A DNA stretch of 64,000 bases from Thamnaconus septentrionalis. Its lineage: Eukaryota; Chordata; Actinopteri; Tetraodontiformes; Monacanthidae. Of this stretch, positions 25,618 to 37,520 are shown piece after piece (positions within the stretch are counted from its first letter, which is position 1; the number at the start of each line of letters is the position of its first letter). Where the stretch lies: assembly GCA_009823395.1 (NCBI GenBank), contig CM020505.1, positions 5,106,129-5,170,128 of the forward strand. Direction: 5' to 3'. Position numbers and translations under genes: made by a program. The notes under the pieces are model-generated. The model was not told the origin of the DNA. It was given only the letters and a program-made list of their open reading frames with translations, and searched no databases.

Positions 25618-25624
25618 ATGGCCG
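25618..25624 (+). CDS. scamp5: scamp5 coding exon 1 (ATG GCC G)
   Basis: The start codon lies seven bases before a strong donor (GCCG|GTGAGT), so only Met-Ala and the first base of Glu are encoded. The exon's 5' UTR part probably begins at about 25569-25578 after an AG acceptor. The start is chosen because it joins in frame to the conserved PNFPPLP segment. Confidence 0.9.
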
Positions 25625-27887
25625 GTGAGTGTTAGCAAGTGTCAACATGTTGTTAAGGCCCGGCAATGTTTAAAACTCTTTTAGTCATAGTTTGCTGACA
25701 CTACTGTTCTGGAATAAGAAAAGTGAGTCCGGAATGTCTCTTGACAGCCCTGCCTTCAGACCACGCGTGCACTAAACTACACAGCAAAAGCCCAAAGTCT
25801 GGATTTGTTAGACTTGAGCTCCATCATGTTGGGCTGCTTCACTGTACACAATTTTTTTTTTTCTGAATGGGTATAATATGGGGCCCTCATCCTGTTAACA
25901 CCCATATCTAAACTTACCTTAGTGACACATTATTCATTATTTGCCATATACAATAAGAATGCTATACTTTATCTGCTGCTCCAATATTAACCCATATTAA
26001 AATAGTTAGCGTATGTCGCCATGCAATTTATTTGTTGCAAGTATGCATTAGTTACCTTTTTTTTTTTCAACTTACACAACACATGCAGAAACTAGATTTC
26101 CATAAAAGAACAAAGATATCATCAGCTGAGAAAGAGATGTGGAATCTTTTCTTGACTTCTTTGTTTTTTGGTCTCAGAACCAAACTTCCCACCGCTGCCA
26201 GCCTTCATCCCCATGAAGCCGTGCTTCTACCAGGACTTTGATGAGATCCCAGAGCAGCATCGCAGCATGTGCAAGAAAATGTACCACCTGTGGATATGTG
26301 AGTGGATTAAAGTGATGTTTCAACGTACAGAGCTCTTGCATAATTAAAATCAAGTGTGAATCTTTAAGATGACCTTTTTTTGCGAGCATATGATTATAAC
26401 ATAGGATTACTTATTTACTAACGTATAGAAATTCAACAGTCCAATTATTACAAATTATTCTCTCACAAGAAAGACAATGGTCTCCTCTTGGTTCAAATTG
26501 ACTTGTTTGATCTTAATTGGCCCTTGTCCTGACTGGTTTGTTTTATAATGAGTCTTAGCAGTGACCAGATGGCCTCAGTTTGAACAGAGTTGTTAACAAT
26601 AAAAATATGTGAAACAGTATCTGCCAGGAGCAATTCCGTCAAAGTTAATTACACCATGAGCAAGCTGCACAGTGATTTTTTTTTGGTTATTATCTCAGCC
26701 AGAATGGTCCTCGTCTGTCTAAGGCATGCAATATTTTCACTGGTGCGGTGACACAATCCCTTAAAAGGATTTGTGAGGGTAAATAAAACATTTCCAGATA
26801 TTGACCCTCTGCTGTCCATGTATTCCTTTTTATGGAATTTGTGCTGAAAGTATTTTGTCCACTGCAATCATTCCCGTGGGTTTGGTAAAGATAAAACTAT
26901 AAAGGTATATTTTATTGTGACTGAAAACTTCTCCCTCTGCAGGTGACATTTTCCTACAGTGTAAGCGTGAGCAGGTATTTATAGTCTAATGTTCCCCTGG
27001 GGTTGTGCTTTCAACTCTTTCGCTTGGTTGAAACTTTGCATTATGAAGCCCTCGTGCCACGTGTGACAATGTATAAGCATGTCACAAATGCCATTCATCA
27101 TACGCCAGTGCAATTGATTTTTTTTTTTAATTTTGTTTGCCAGTTATATTATAATCTTATGTTATGCATGGATTGATTTGAAGAATAGAATTTCATTTGT
27201 GCATTTCCGTTTGTTTGTTTGTTTTAAGCCAGGAAATGCTTTGGCTCCAGCTGTTCCTACTGTGATAGCGGGTGGCCTCATAAATTTTTTGCAAAGCACT
27301 TCCTGCGTTCTCGGTAGCCCTAAATTTGGGGCCGTTTGACCTTTTCTGCAGGTTTATACGAGAGAGATGGGGCTAAAGCTCAAAGCTTTAATCAGAATTT
27401 ATGGCACCTTAAAGAGCCAATTGTGCTGCTGCCTGGAACCATTACAGAGCAGAACCTAAAAAAAACGAGTAGCACGGAAACTCAAGTCGTCATACGCATT
27501 TTCACATTTCCCGTCTTGCTGTTGTGGCTTGCCTTATTTTCACTGCTCAGTCTGTGTTTGCATGTGCATGCCACTGTGTTTGGACTCATCATGTTGTTTT
27601 AAGCAAGGCAATGTTGGTTTACGTCCTTAAAATGAAAGTGTTGAAATATTTTTTACCTTTCATAACTTGTATAATAATGAATAATACCCCTGTTGTTAAC
27701 ACAGTGCCCCCTGCTGGTATGACATAGGACTATACAGCTTTGGTTGTGCCTGCCCGGCACCCTCTGGTCAGAACACACCTGTCCAGTCCTTTGAATTTCT
27801 TTATATACATATAGGTTATACGTTATACATGCTTTATAATAATAATAATGATAATAATGATAATGATACTACTACTACTACTACTAC

Positions 27888-27918
<31 letters not shown>

Positions 27919-30900
27919 AATAATGATAGCTTTATTTATATAGCACTTATTAAAAATAAAAACATACTGAATCATTTAGAGTCTCTGTACATTACACTTG
28001 CTGATGCCAGAATATAACGAGTTTGTCAGGTGTTGGTGGACTCAAATGCACGACAACCACTGATGCAATTTAAGAGGTTTATTCAAACTGGGAGGTCGGG
28101 CAGTCCAGGGTCGAGAACCAGTGCAGGCGGTGAGAGAGGCAGGCGAGATCGGCGTCGGGGACGGGCGGAGGTCGATCACAGCGACAGGATCCAGACGGGG
28201 CAGACGAGGTGACGTAGTCAGAGCCGAGCAGGGTCGTTACCGGGGAATCGGTCCGAGGACGAGGCGGGGCCAGGGTCGGAGACGGGCTGTTGTCAACCGG
28301 GGAACGAAGGATTACAACAAGGAGACAGGCGCTGGATTACTGGTGCAATGCAAAACAGATAATCTGGCAACTGGGAAACGTGGGAGACTGGTTAATATAG
28401 GCAGTGCAGATCGAAGGCGAAGATTGTTGGCTATCAAGATAATAGGGGCAGAGTGTTGGCTATGAAGATCATAGGGGCAGATTGTTCGCGTGGAGACCGT
28501 GACAGAGTTACAATAATCCAGCCTTTGTTGGCTTTGTTGTCTTGCTCTCTCCATTCCCCTCAGCAACCCCCAAAATATGGAGACTCGTGAGCTAGTTAAC
28601 TTCTTAAAGCTAAACAAGGGGTGTTGAAAGTTAGATTCCAATGCAGGGCTGCTGTTCTCCCTGTCTTGAGCCAATGAATCATAAAACTGTTTGGAAACTT
28701 TAAGATAAAAAACAAACAAAAAACAACACAATAAGGTAAGATGTTTTTTGGAGAAAGGGTTCAATATGAAATCCTTCATATCTCTAACTACATCTTGTGT
28801 TTGTGTGTGTGTTTTGTTTTTTGTATACCTCAGTGAATAGCGTTACTTTGGCTGTGAATCTCATTGGCTGCTTTGCCTGGATGTTTGGCGGAGGAGGCGT
28901 GACCAATTTCGGAATGGCTCTCATCTGGCTTCTCATGTTCACTCCGTGCTCCTACGTCTGCTGGTTCAGGCCCCTCTACAAGGCTTTCAAGTGAGTTAAA
29001 TGTGAGCTGGCAACATCCAGATGAACCTGCGTCACGTCGAAATGTGGTGTTTTGTGCAACTGCGTCTTTGTGATGAAATAAAATGTCATCGGCACGGCTG
29101 AGACGCGAGAGTAAAACTGAATCGGCTGTGAAACAGAGTCGTAAAGGTGTGTTTGGCAAAACAATGTTTGCTATGATGTGAATCTATCAATCTGTCCTGT
29201 ACGCTGTGGACACAGTGGTGGAACAAGAGCTTCCTCTTCTCAGCAAAGAGCCGCTGCATGACACAACACATAGTTTCACGTCTTTATGATCTTGGCTGAT
29301 GTAAGATTCCTCCTCAGTCAATTCAAGGCCGACAGACATACTTTCAACACGGTAGACAAAGCCATAATGCACAGTGCGGCACTTGTAAAAGCACGCTACG
29401 CCATTCCATAGGGGACGGCATTATTCCACCCACAGCCGCAGCAGTCGGCTTCTGTGTGATCTGACCGCAGCGGCAAGCAGGAGAAAGATGCTGCCACGGT
29501 GCGTCTTTCTGCCTCGATCACAGCAATGACCTGCAAACTGCAGCGAGGCAGTGACTCTTGTGATATCACTGTTTCACAGCCATGTTATCAAGTGTTTTCC
29601 CAGCAGCCCTCCAGTGCCATGCCAGTGAATAAAATAAAACAAAACTATAAAAAGCCAGCACACTTCTTTCAGATTAGAACTACAAGAATGCAAGAGAAGT
29701 TGAAAAGGATAAAATGGCGCTATTTGAAAGTTTTGAAAAAGAACAGCTGATATCCCGCAACATCCGTTTTAGAAGCTAAACTTTGAAACTTCCGAGTGGG
29801 TCTCAACGTCTCTCATGTCAAACAGTAACAGTTTTGCATGTTCAAATCTTCAATATTTGCTGCTGCACCGTCAGTGTGTTGGCATGTGTGTAAATGTCTG
29901 AGCGCGGCCCTGCTAATCTTGAAAGCAATTAATTAATCAAGTAAACATTCATTCATCAAATGTAACACGCAAAAAAGTAATCCTGTTCGAGCTCCCGCTG
30001 CCCGGCGTTCTAGCCAGGGATTGCCGCTGGTTAATTGTAATTCAAAACATGTCAGATGCCGTATCTGATCTATGGAAGTGCAAACCCCTGAACCTCTGTC
30101 TGCCTTTCTGATCAGCAGCTATGATCATTTTCTTCCTCCCTCTTTCTTATCTTCGTACGCTGCAGTGCAGAGGCACACAGATTGAAAACTTGTGTACACG
30201 GTGTGATGCGAGATTCAGTCGTACTTTCATGTCTGCACTGTCTAGGAAGGAAATGAGTGAACGCCTGCTGTTGCGGAGCACCGTTGTTTGATAAATGAAG
30301 GCCGAAGTGAGCGTTTGGAAAAGTGAAGTGTTGGAAGGGGAAGAGGAAAAACCTACATCCAAATCTCTGCATCTGGAGGAGATATAGGATGAATGATTCT
30401 TTATACATTTTAAATATTTCTTAATCCTTCTGTTCTTCACAGGAGCGACAGTTCCTTCAACTTCATGGCTTTCTTTTTTGTCTTCATGGCCCAAGTCGGC
30501 ATCAGCATCATCCAAAGTATCGGCATCCCTGGTTGGGGGGTTTGGTAGGTTTAGAAAACAGAAGCTGCAATCAACATATTTCATTCATGTTTTTCTCTGA
30601 TATTATCAAATTGCTGCCATTATTTGAAATTACTTGTTGCATGTTGTAGATAATAGATGTGTAGTAATAATATGTAGGAAGGCTAAGATAAATCATTTAT
30701 ATTTGGCTCTGGGTATTGGTTATGTTTGGTTTTGTTTCATTTTAACATCAGTCAATCAATTATTAATATAAAAAATAACACAATATATTAATACAACAGA
30801 CTTCAGTCACTCCTGTTCTTTACTTTTTGATGTTGTTGCAGTCATGTGCATCAAGGTCACTGCATTATTTAATTTTCATGGGAAAAAATGTTTGTGTTAA

Positions 30901-32033
30901 ATGTGTGTTTTTTTTTTTTTTTCACAAGCTTGCGTTGAAAAATGACAGGAATTTTTTTTTCATACAATCGCAACACTGACTCCTGCATGAAACATTTAAA
31001 GAGATTAGAATTTCGTTTTCTCTCACGGCTTTTATTAATTTGACAGTGATGGAACATCTGAAATTGCCCTCATATAACTTTAATGACGAGCCTGTTATTA
31101 GATTTGGAGAGGCTGTAGAGAGCTCCTCAAAATGTCACCTGATGATCAGAGATTAATATTATGGCGGCCTACATAAAGTTTATAAATGTCACCATGAGCT
31201 ATGGGAAGTCATCATGTATGAGATAATAAGCTTTTAGGATTTATATCTGCTGCACGCAAAGCGCCTGAGAATGACTTGCATATAACATCCAGATGTTAAG
31301 CTGCAGTATCAGGAGGAAAAGCACACAATCTAATAAACCAGTCTAATAACGGATAAGTATTATTTGTTTGTGCTTGTGTTAAAAGATTGATCTGTTGCTC
31401 TGCATGCTTCCCCCCCCCAGCGGCTGGCTGGCAACCATCTCCTTCTTCAGCTATAACATATTAATAGCTCTGATCATGCTCGTCCCGACCATCATGTTCA
31501 CAGCCGTGGCCACGCTGTCGTTCATCGCCCTCACCAGGGTAAGTGTGCAATTTTTATTGCAAATACGGTAACGTTTTTGGACACCGTGTATCGGTGGTTT
31601 ATTGCAGTGCTGACAGCATATAGATATTAACTCGCACGCGCCCTTCTGCACGTCCACTGCTCCATCCAGGGAGCAAGATGATGCCCTTGCCAAGTGCGGG
31701 AATAAATAAATGCAAAAAACCTTTGCATTTGTTTATTTTTATTACTTGCTATTATTGTTATGATGATGACATCATGATGTGTTCCAAAAACATAAAAGAC
31801 ACGCCTCCGTACACAAAACGCTCGGCTGAACTGAGACTTCTTCTCACTTTCAGATTCATAACTTCTACCGTGGCAGTGGGGCCAGCATGTCCAAAGCCCA
31901 GGAGGAGTGGGCCACCGGAGCCTGGAAGAACCCTCATGTCCAGGCAGCGGCCCAGCAGGCGGCCATGGGTGCAGCAGCTGGAGCCATGCAGGACCAGTAC
32001 TCCAGCCCGCAGTACAACGACAACCAGATGTAG
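25618..32033 (+). CDS. scamp5: scamp5, secretory carrier-associated membrane protein 5 (six coding exons)
   Basis: SCAMP5 is a tetraspanning protein of secretory, trans-Golgi and synaptic vesicles, involved in regulated exocytosis and endocytosis. The coding exons are 25618-25624, 26178-26297, 28834-28990, 30443-30544, 31421-31538 and 31854-32033. All have GT-AG borders and join in frame to give 227 residues, close to the mammalian length of about 235. The N-terminus has [10 protein letters not shown] followed by KPCFYQDF, and lacks the NPF repeats of SCAMP1-3. Four membrane spans lie at roughly 39-60, 67-84, 101-121 and 143-166. The family hallmark cytosolic segment [11 protein letters not shown] follows span 2. 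The tail carries [17 protein letters not shown] and an [14 protein letters not shown] stretch, which favours SCAMP5 over SCAMP4. No break was found. Fish may have two copies (a/b), which I cannot separate here. Confidence 0.96.
26178..26297 (+). CDS. scamp5: scamp5 coding exon 2 (N-terminal cytosolic domain)
   Basis: The acceptor is TCTCAG|AACC and the donor ATAT|GTGAGT. It encodes residues 3-42, including [16 protein letters not shown] and the acidic linker up to the first residues of membrane span 1. Confidence 0.95.
27703..27717 (-). promoter_or_regulatory. CTCF-like motif in scamp5 intron
   Basis: Read on the minus strand, the sequence is CCAGCAGGGGGCACT, matching the CTCF core consensus CCASYAGRKGGCRSY at every position. 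It lies between coding exons 2 and 3. Occupancy is not knowable from sequence alone. Confidence 0.55.
27829..28010 (-). repeat. LINE/SINE-like 3' tail with (AAT)-type microsatellite, in scamp5 intron
   Basis: An imperfect AAT/ACT/GAT trinucleotide run (27837-27932) leads into GCTTTATTTATATAGCACTT. Read on the minus strand this is the familiar 'aagtgctatataaataaagc' end of a fish retroposon, followed by its simple-repeat tail. The boundaries are approximate. Confidence 0.55.
28024..28506. mobile_element. Fish interspersed repeat (non-autonomous DNA element-like), in scamp5 intron
   Basis: GC-rich, purine-heavy sequence with phrases such as GGTTTATTCAAACTGGGAGG, 'gagccgagcagggtcgtta' and 'ccggggaatcggtccgagg', which I recognise from an abundant fish repeat. 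The ends carry TGTCAGG at the left and, in inverse, CTGTCACGG at the right, suggesting short inverted termini. No coding capacity was recognised. It lies just upstream of scamp5 coding exon 3. Confidence 0.5.
28834..28990 (+). CDS. scamp5: scamp5 coding exon 3 (spans 1-2, CWFRP segment)
   Basis: The acceptor is ACCTCAG|TGAATAGC and the donor TTCAA|GTGAGT; 157 bases. It encodes [16 protein letters not shown], the glycine-rich loop GGGG, span 2, and the SCAMP signature [10 protein letters not shown]. The preceding T joins TG to give Leu, keeping the frame. Confidence 0.96.
30443..30544 (+). CDS. scamp5: scamp5 coding exon 4 (span 3)
   Basis: The acceptor is TTCACAG|GAGC and the donor GTTTG|GTAGGT; 102 bases. 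It encodes [19 protein letters not shown] and the [14 protein letters not shown] segment conserved in SCAMP family members. Confidence 0.96.
31421..31538 (+). CDS. scamp5: scamp5 coding exon 5 (span 4)
   Basis: The acceptor follows a CCCCCCCCCAG tract; the donor is ACCAGG|GTAAGT; 118 bases. It encodes [10 protein letters not shown] and the fourth hydrophobic span, ending with FIALTR. Confidence 0.95.
31854..32033 (+). CDS. scamp5: scamp5 last coding exon (cytosolic tail and stop)
   Basis: The acceptor is CTTTCAG|ATTC and the TAG stop is at 32031-32033. It encodes [19 protein letters not shown], then [10 protein letters not shown], an alanine/glutamine-rich stretch, and the end QYNDNQM. Confidence 0.96.
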   Translation: MHNFYRGSGASMSKAQEEWATGAWKNPHVQAAAQQAAMGAAAGAMQDQYSSPQYNDNQM

Positions 32034-32937
32034 CCCCATCAACATGGGAGTCGTCAGCGTTGTTCATTTTCATTTTTGACCAAGTACCAAATAGCAAAAC
32101 TTAGATTTTTTTTTTTCTTCTCATTTGGCTCCATCAGTGATAAAAATAAACTAAAAATAACAGAACTGATTCTACACCAGTAGGAAACTGGTCTTCCACT
32201 GTTCTGTTATATAAGGTAAAGCTGAACATTTTTAGCCTTTTATACATTTCCAATGTCTGTTTGCTTTGCGAAGGGAATGTGGTCATTAGTTTAGCGGCTC
32301 ATTGGGAGCTGTTTTCTCATGTGTTGTTTGTGTTGATGTGTGTTCATAGAGTTGTATTTTAATTTTAAACCAAAGAACGAATCAGATATCAGATGTATGC
32401 TTCTGTCTAAGAACAAGATATTTATGTTTTCCCTTTTAATTGTTGGTAAAAGGAAAAACCAGATACAATATTGTGACCTTATTTAAAAACATCCTACTTT
32501 ACATGACCTCTACAGAATGATGTAACTTTTTTTCTACTATGCAATCAGTTCTTATACTGTAAAATATTCATAGGAAAAAAATAATGCATTTTAGTTTTTA
32601 AATTAGCAACAGCCACTTTCTTTGATAACCCCAACAAATGTATTTGACGGTGACTCCAACGTACCTCCTGAAGAGTGTAACCACGCTCTCAGAATGACAG
32701 ATTAATCAGTGTTAATGGATCTCTGTACTCTGTGTAGGAGAATAGGGTGACTGTGACAAGTGTCTGTTTAATTAGAAGTGATTGCTTAGGACTGAATGTC
32801 AAATCAGCGCGTGTTGTTTTATAAACATATAACAAGTGCAGTGTTGAGAAGATAGTTTTGGTCTTGCTGTGTGGCGGTTTGTCCACTGAGAGGTGCTGAT
32901 GCATCTAATATGGAATAAAAAGCTCCACCGCTTCCAG
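32034..32937 (+). other. scamp5: scamp5 3' UTR
   Basis: AT-rich, gene-less sequence after the stop. The most convincing polyadenylation signal is AATAAA at 32914-32919, implying an end near 32,935. Earlier A/T-rich hexamer-like sequences near 32145 could give a shorter form. The end point is inferred. Confidence 0.5.
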
Positions 32938-35900
32938 ATTGTGTTCATTCATCCCTCCCAGCAACTCCACATTTACGCTTTCACTGTTCCTCCTTCACTG
33001 CTATTTAGTAAACTGCCTTTATGACCTCTAACAAATAGACCTTCATCAATTTCACTTCTTGTACAATGTCACTTTGGAAACACTTGTTAAAAAAAAATGA
33101 CGAAATGAAGTTTGGATTATTTAGCTCACATTAATGCGTATGAGTCGTTTATAAATGCAACCCATGTTCTGTGAAGACTTTTCCCTCAATTTAAGTTTTT
33201 TATTATTATTATTATTTTTTTTAATTTTGTCCTCGACGACCAGATGCTGTTGAATTACAACAGTGCATAGACATTTAATCGACTTGACCATGTCACTGCG
33301 TTAGATTACGAAACAGAACGTGCTTGACAATCATTTTCATTTTTTTTGTCGCAGTGTATAATTCATAGTCTTTGTCTGATTAAATATACACATTCTTCTC
33401 CATCACTGAGGTGTAATTTTACTTAGTTTCAATTATATTAAACGCGACAAATTGAACTGCAACAACACATAATTGGTGATAAAACAAGATGAGATATTAG
33501 AAATTAATAACGGGGCCAGAGGAGATTGAGGCACAATCTTTTGAGTTTTTCAGGGGCAACTGCAGGTCCTCTGACTGCCCACTAGGGGCGCACTAGGACT
33601 CTTTTAGCTCAGCTGATGCAACGTTGATCTCTGTGTTGCTGTAAGTCTGCATTGATACTTTCTAAACCTTTAACAGTTAGCTGGACTAGCATGAGCTGCT
33701 AGTCCTACACTGATGTTGCTGCTGCTGTTTGCCTTTGAAAACTAACATGATATGCACACATTTCTTGTCCGGACATCTTACGAGTTTTGTGACGCATCGT
33801 CGATTTGATTCAAAACACATTGCAAATGGATTTATCAGCAAGGTCCGCCTCCCTACTGACCACCTCTGCTCGTGTTGTGAAAGTGATAGAATTACTCTAC
33901 AGAAAGGGGAGGATTCAATTATGCAGCCGTGCGGATACCCAGAGGACCCGGCAGCGAGCCGCCGACCAACAAGAAGATCGCTGCACACGTGGAAATCTTA
34001 TGCGACAGTAAAGATTTCAGGTAGCCAAACACGCCCTGGTCGGGGGAAAGTCATCTGTGCAGCCCTGATCTCCTGTGGATCAATGAGTGTAAATCCTGCA
34101 GTCGAGAAGCACATGTCAAACGTGGGTGGAAACACAACTGCTGGTCTTTCGATATTCCAATTCCGCGACAGAACAGAAAGACAGAAACTGTGTTGTGTCC
34201 CAGCAGGCAGCTGGACGATGCAGACACGCAGCCAATGGTCCAGATTTGGCAAATTTTCATTGCTCCCAAAATGACTTTAGGACCTCTTTGAAAATAACAG
34301 AAACTGTGATGTGGATCAACAGAGAGGTGGTGCAAAACATCATGTTTCAGTCTCCACTGTCATTTTCTTTCTCTCTCCCCCCCCGTATTGATTCTGGCAC
34401 GGTTCTCCAGCGTTGTGTTCTGCACCCTCCTTCATCTCAGTTTCAAGCCATGTCTCTGAGGGAAGACGAGGAGACAGGCATGCAAAAATTGTGAAACAAT
34501 CGTTTACTTAACTGTACTCTGCACTCTCTGTTCTCACATTTTTAAAAACAATCTGGGTGGGGCGGAACCGATTCTGTCACAAGACTGGATGTTTTGTCAG
34601 ATTGTTATTTAGACTGCATTAAACTGAACACTCCCCCACACTGACTTGCAGCAGTTTTCTCTTCTCTGGTCAACACAACGCTTACACAACACGAGCTCAG
34701 ATTGAACCCGTGAATCTTTTGAACAGGGAAGGACTATTTCAGACTTTTGAAAGAAGTTCTGCTGTGCCAGGGTTTCATTACTGGATTGTGTTATTGCTGA
34801 TGGTACGTCACAGCCTGGTACTTTGCACAGACTGAATGGCCAAAAGTAGCCAAGTTACATATGAGCTGATGATCAAGTGTGCTTCCTCAAACTAGTAGAT
34901 ATTCGGCTTTGACACTTTACTGTAACACGTTGCTTGAGTCTGAGTGGAAGGCAAAACTTTTCTTCTGATTCGTACCACTGGTTCAGGTCAGCCTCACATT
35001 CATCAGTGCTGAACTGATGTGCAGTGTTCACGATCCGGTCGAGTCAGGATTGGACCGCCACTGCTCGGCACAACACGCGGCTCCTGCATTTAATGACTAA
35101 ATTGCAACACTCAGAGCCACGTTTGAACGGTGATTTATTCCAACATGGGAGAACAGAGTGGCTGGAGGAGAAGTCAGGTTGACAAAAAGGACACTATGAC
35201 CGAAAGGTTGAGGAAAAACAGAGTCTTTTTGTTCTGCCGCTCAGGGCGATAGAGTGGCCTTTCATTCAGCAGGGTACAATCACGCAGTCATGCGCCTACA
35301 GACTCGCATTTATGCTCGTGCATCAAGCACACATGGCGCCACACGGTGCCCGACATGTCACGCACAAAAGACGTCTCTGAGGTCACAGAAGCCCCTTTCC
35401 CTAAAACACGAGGACAGGCGTGCGGCTTTAAAATACCGCTGATTCATTCTGCCATTCCCACCGGCGACCTGTTTAGACCGTCATCTTCTGAGGCAGACTA
35501 AGTTGACAGAGACTAATAGTGAGCGCACGACATGAATCCAAATGTGATCCAAAGAAAACAACTGTAGCCTAGTCAATGGCTGTGGGTGAGTCACTTACCT
35601 CTGCCTCTGAGTGTGTATCTGCAGCCTATTGTGGAGATAACGATTAGACTGGCAAAGAGGATTAATGCTCAAAGGGGGGGAATGCCTAATTAAGTATGCT
35701 TATACTTGCAAAAAAATATTTTGTGAATCTTGCATTTTCCTTTTTTTTCTTTACTGCTCATTATCGTCTCAGAGTCCTGTGACCTGAAGAAATAAAATCC
35801 ACCCCAATCAAAAGATTTTTGACAAGATGATCGGATGTTTGCAGTGACCTGAAATGATCAAACACAAATGTGAGCCTCTCCTAAAGTCAACATTTGGTGG

Positions 35901-36850
35901 CTCATTTAAAACAGTGGGAAGACCTTTGTTTGCATTGTCCCTTTTCTGGGTTTTCTCTTCATAGTTCATGAAAAATGTGGTAATTCAAATCCTTAAATAA
36001 ATTTGCCTAATAAATTTACACACATTATGCAAAATTCATTTTACCAACACATTTCTCAGCCCTGTCAATGAACTCTCCCGAAAAGTGGACTATTAGTACT
36101 GCTACTATTACAGCTTTTCAGAGACTGGCTCTGAAGTATGCAGCTCTTTAAAAAAAAAAAAAAGGCCTTTTTTGATGTCACCAAGGGCACTGATAGCTCT
36201 CGCATGTTTGTGACAACTCAACACAGCTGGCACTATGTGGACACCTTGTTCTTGTCCCCTTCCAAATATGTGGAAGGTCTAAAAAGCATCCGTTTTAGCA
36301 GGAAGCTGATACTAACTAACTAACTAACTAACTAACTAACAGAACTACACCATTTTTTTGCATTTTGCACCAGAGTGGGATGAAAAAATAAGTAATGAAA
36401 ATGATAACATGTGACTTTCAAAATGCATTTAGAAAGTGTGAACAGAAACACTTTATTCTGCAAATGACTGCACTGGGCGTTATTGAGATGATCTTTCAGT
36501 TTTACCTTCATTTGGACTGTAGTATAAATGTGCCTCAAGTTCCTGTGTAAAATCTCATGAATGTCCAGCATCTTTTGGTGTAAAACTCCAAAAATGAGTC
36601 TATTTTCTTTTTCCGACTTTGACAGATCTGAGGTTACTGTTTCCTTACATTTGGGATGAATTTAGATTTCAGTTATTTGTGTTGTGTGTGCGTGTGTGTG
36701 TGTGTGTGTCTTTGTATTCACTCGCCGACATTAGCATTGCCTCGTGTGAAGCATTTTGAACCGCCAGGCCGGTTTGTTGAAAATAGCTTTCCTCTGCCAG
36801 ACAGCAAAGACATGTGTTTTCCCCAAATGTCAAAGCACTTCCTCAGCAGC
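32938..36850. other. Gene-less stretch downstream of scamp5
   Basis: No exon or RNA gene was recognised. It contains an (AACT)n run at 36312-36341, a (GT)n run at 36682-36709, and poly-A near 36150. AT-rich, TAAT-containing sequence near 35640-35700 could be a conserved non-coding element, but nothing proves it. Confidence 0.5.
36312..36341. repeat. (AACT)n microsatellite
   Basis: About seven AACT units in tandem. Confidence 0.9.
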
Positions 36851-36889
36851 CAGAGTGACAAATGCTGCTGTCACGTCTCGGAACCGTGA

Positions 36890-37520
36890 GGTTGCCGTCG
36901 CGACAACTCACTTCTTTTTTATTTTCTCTTCTTCCCATTCCAGAAGGGCACAGCAAAATATTCACGTTGACGCGGAGAACAATCAAACGTCGTGACGTCT
37001 GTGAACCGTGCGACTGCGGGCGGCCGGCGGTCCGACCCTTCATCTTGACGCGTGCACGTTGAGAGGAATTAGAGCATCCAGCCAGCCAGCCAGCATAAGG
37101 AGGGGTGGGGAGGGTCACACGGCTGTCTGGCGTGGAGGGTGGGGGGTGGTGTGTGTGTGTGTGTGTGTGGGGGGGGTCGTGCTGGTCAGCAAACAACAAG
37201 GGAGGAGCGCTACCGTCGCCACTAGCCTGTGAAATCATCGATATGATGATGGGAGTCGCCGCCGCTGAGAGCGCAGCAGCCCCGGTGACGGCGGAGAAGG
37301 AAAGAGCCGGATGAAATATGGTCTTTGTCAGCGGGGAGAGGGGCTGAGCACAGCAGAGCGGGGCCGCCGCTGACTTCATCACCGACACTCCCCACAGAGC
37401 CGGCGGAGGGGCGGGAGACCTGATTAAGGCTGGAAGCCCATCTTCCCACACAACATCTCCTCGTTTGTTCCAATTCCTCCGGACTATAAACACGTGTATC
37501 CAAACTTCGGCCGCGGCTCT
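36890..37520. promoter_or_regulatory. Orphan CpG-rich block
   Basis: CpG density rises sharply here, with a CRE-like GTGACGTC at about 36992 and runs such as GTCGCCGCCGCTGAGAGCGC. This resembles a small CpG island, yet no coding exon could be tied to it. Long frames on the minus strand have no family resemblance and run through a (CA)n repeat. It could be an enhancer or the promoter of a non-coding transcript. Confidence 0.4.

Noticed and set aside
33575..33595. CCCACTAGGGGCGCACT as a second CTCF site
   Set aside because: One G short of the core spacing, so only a partial match.
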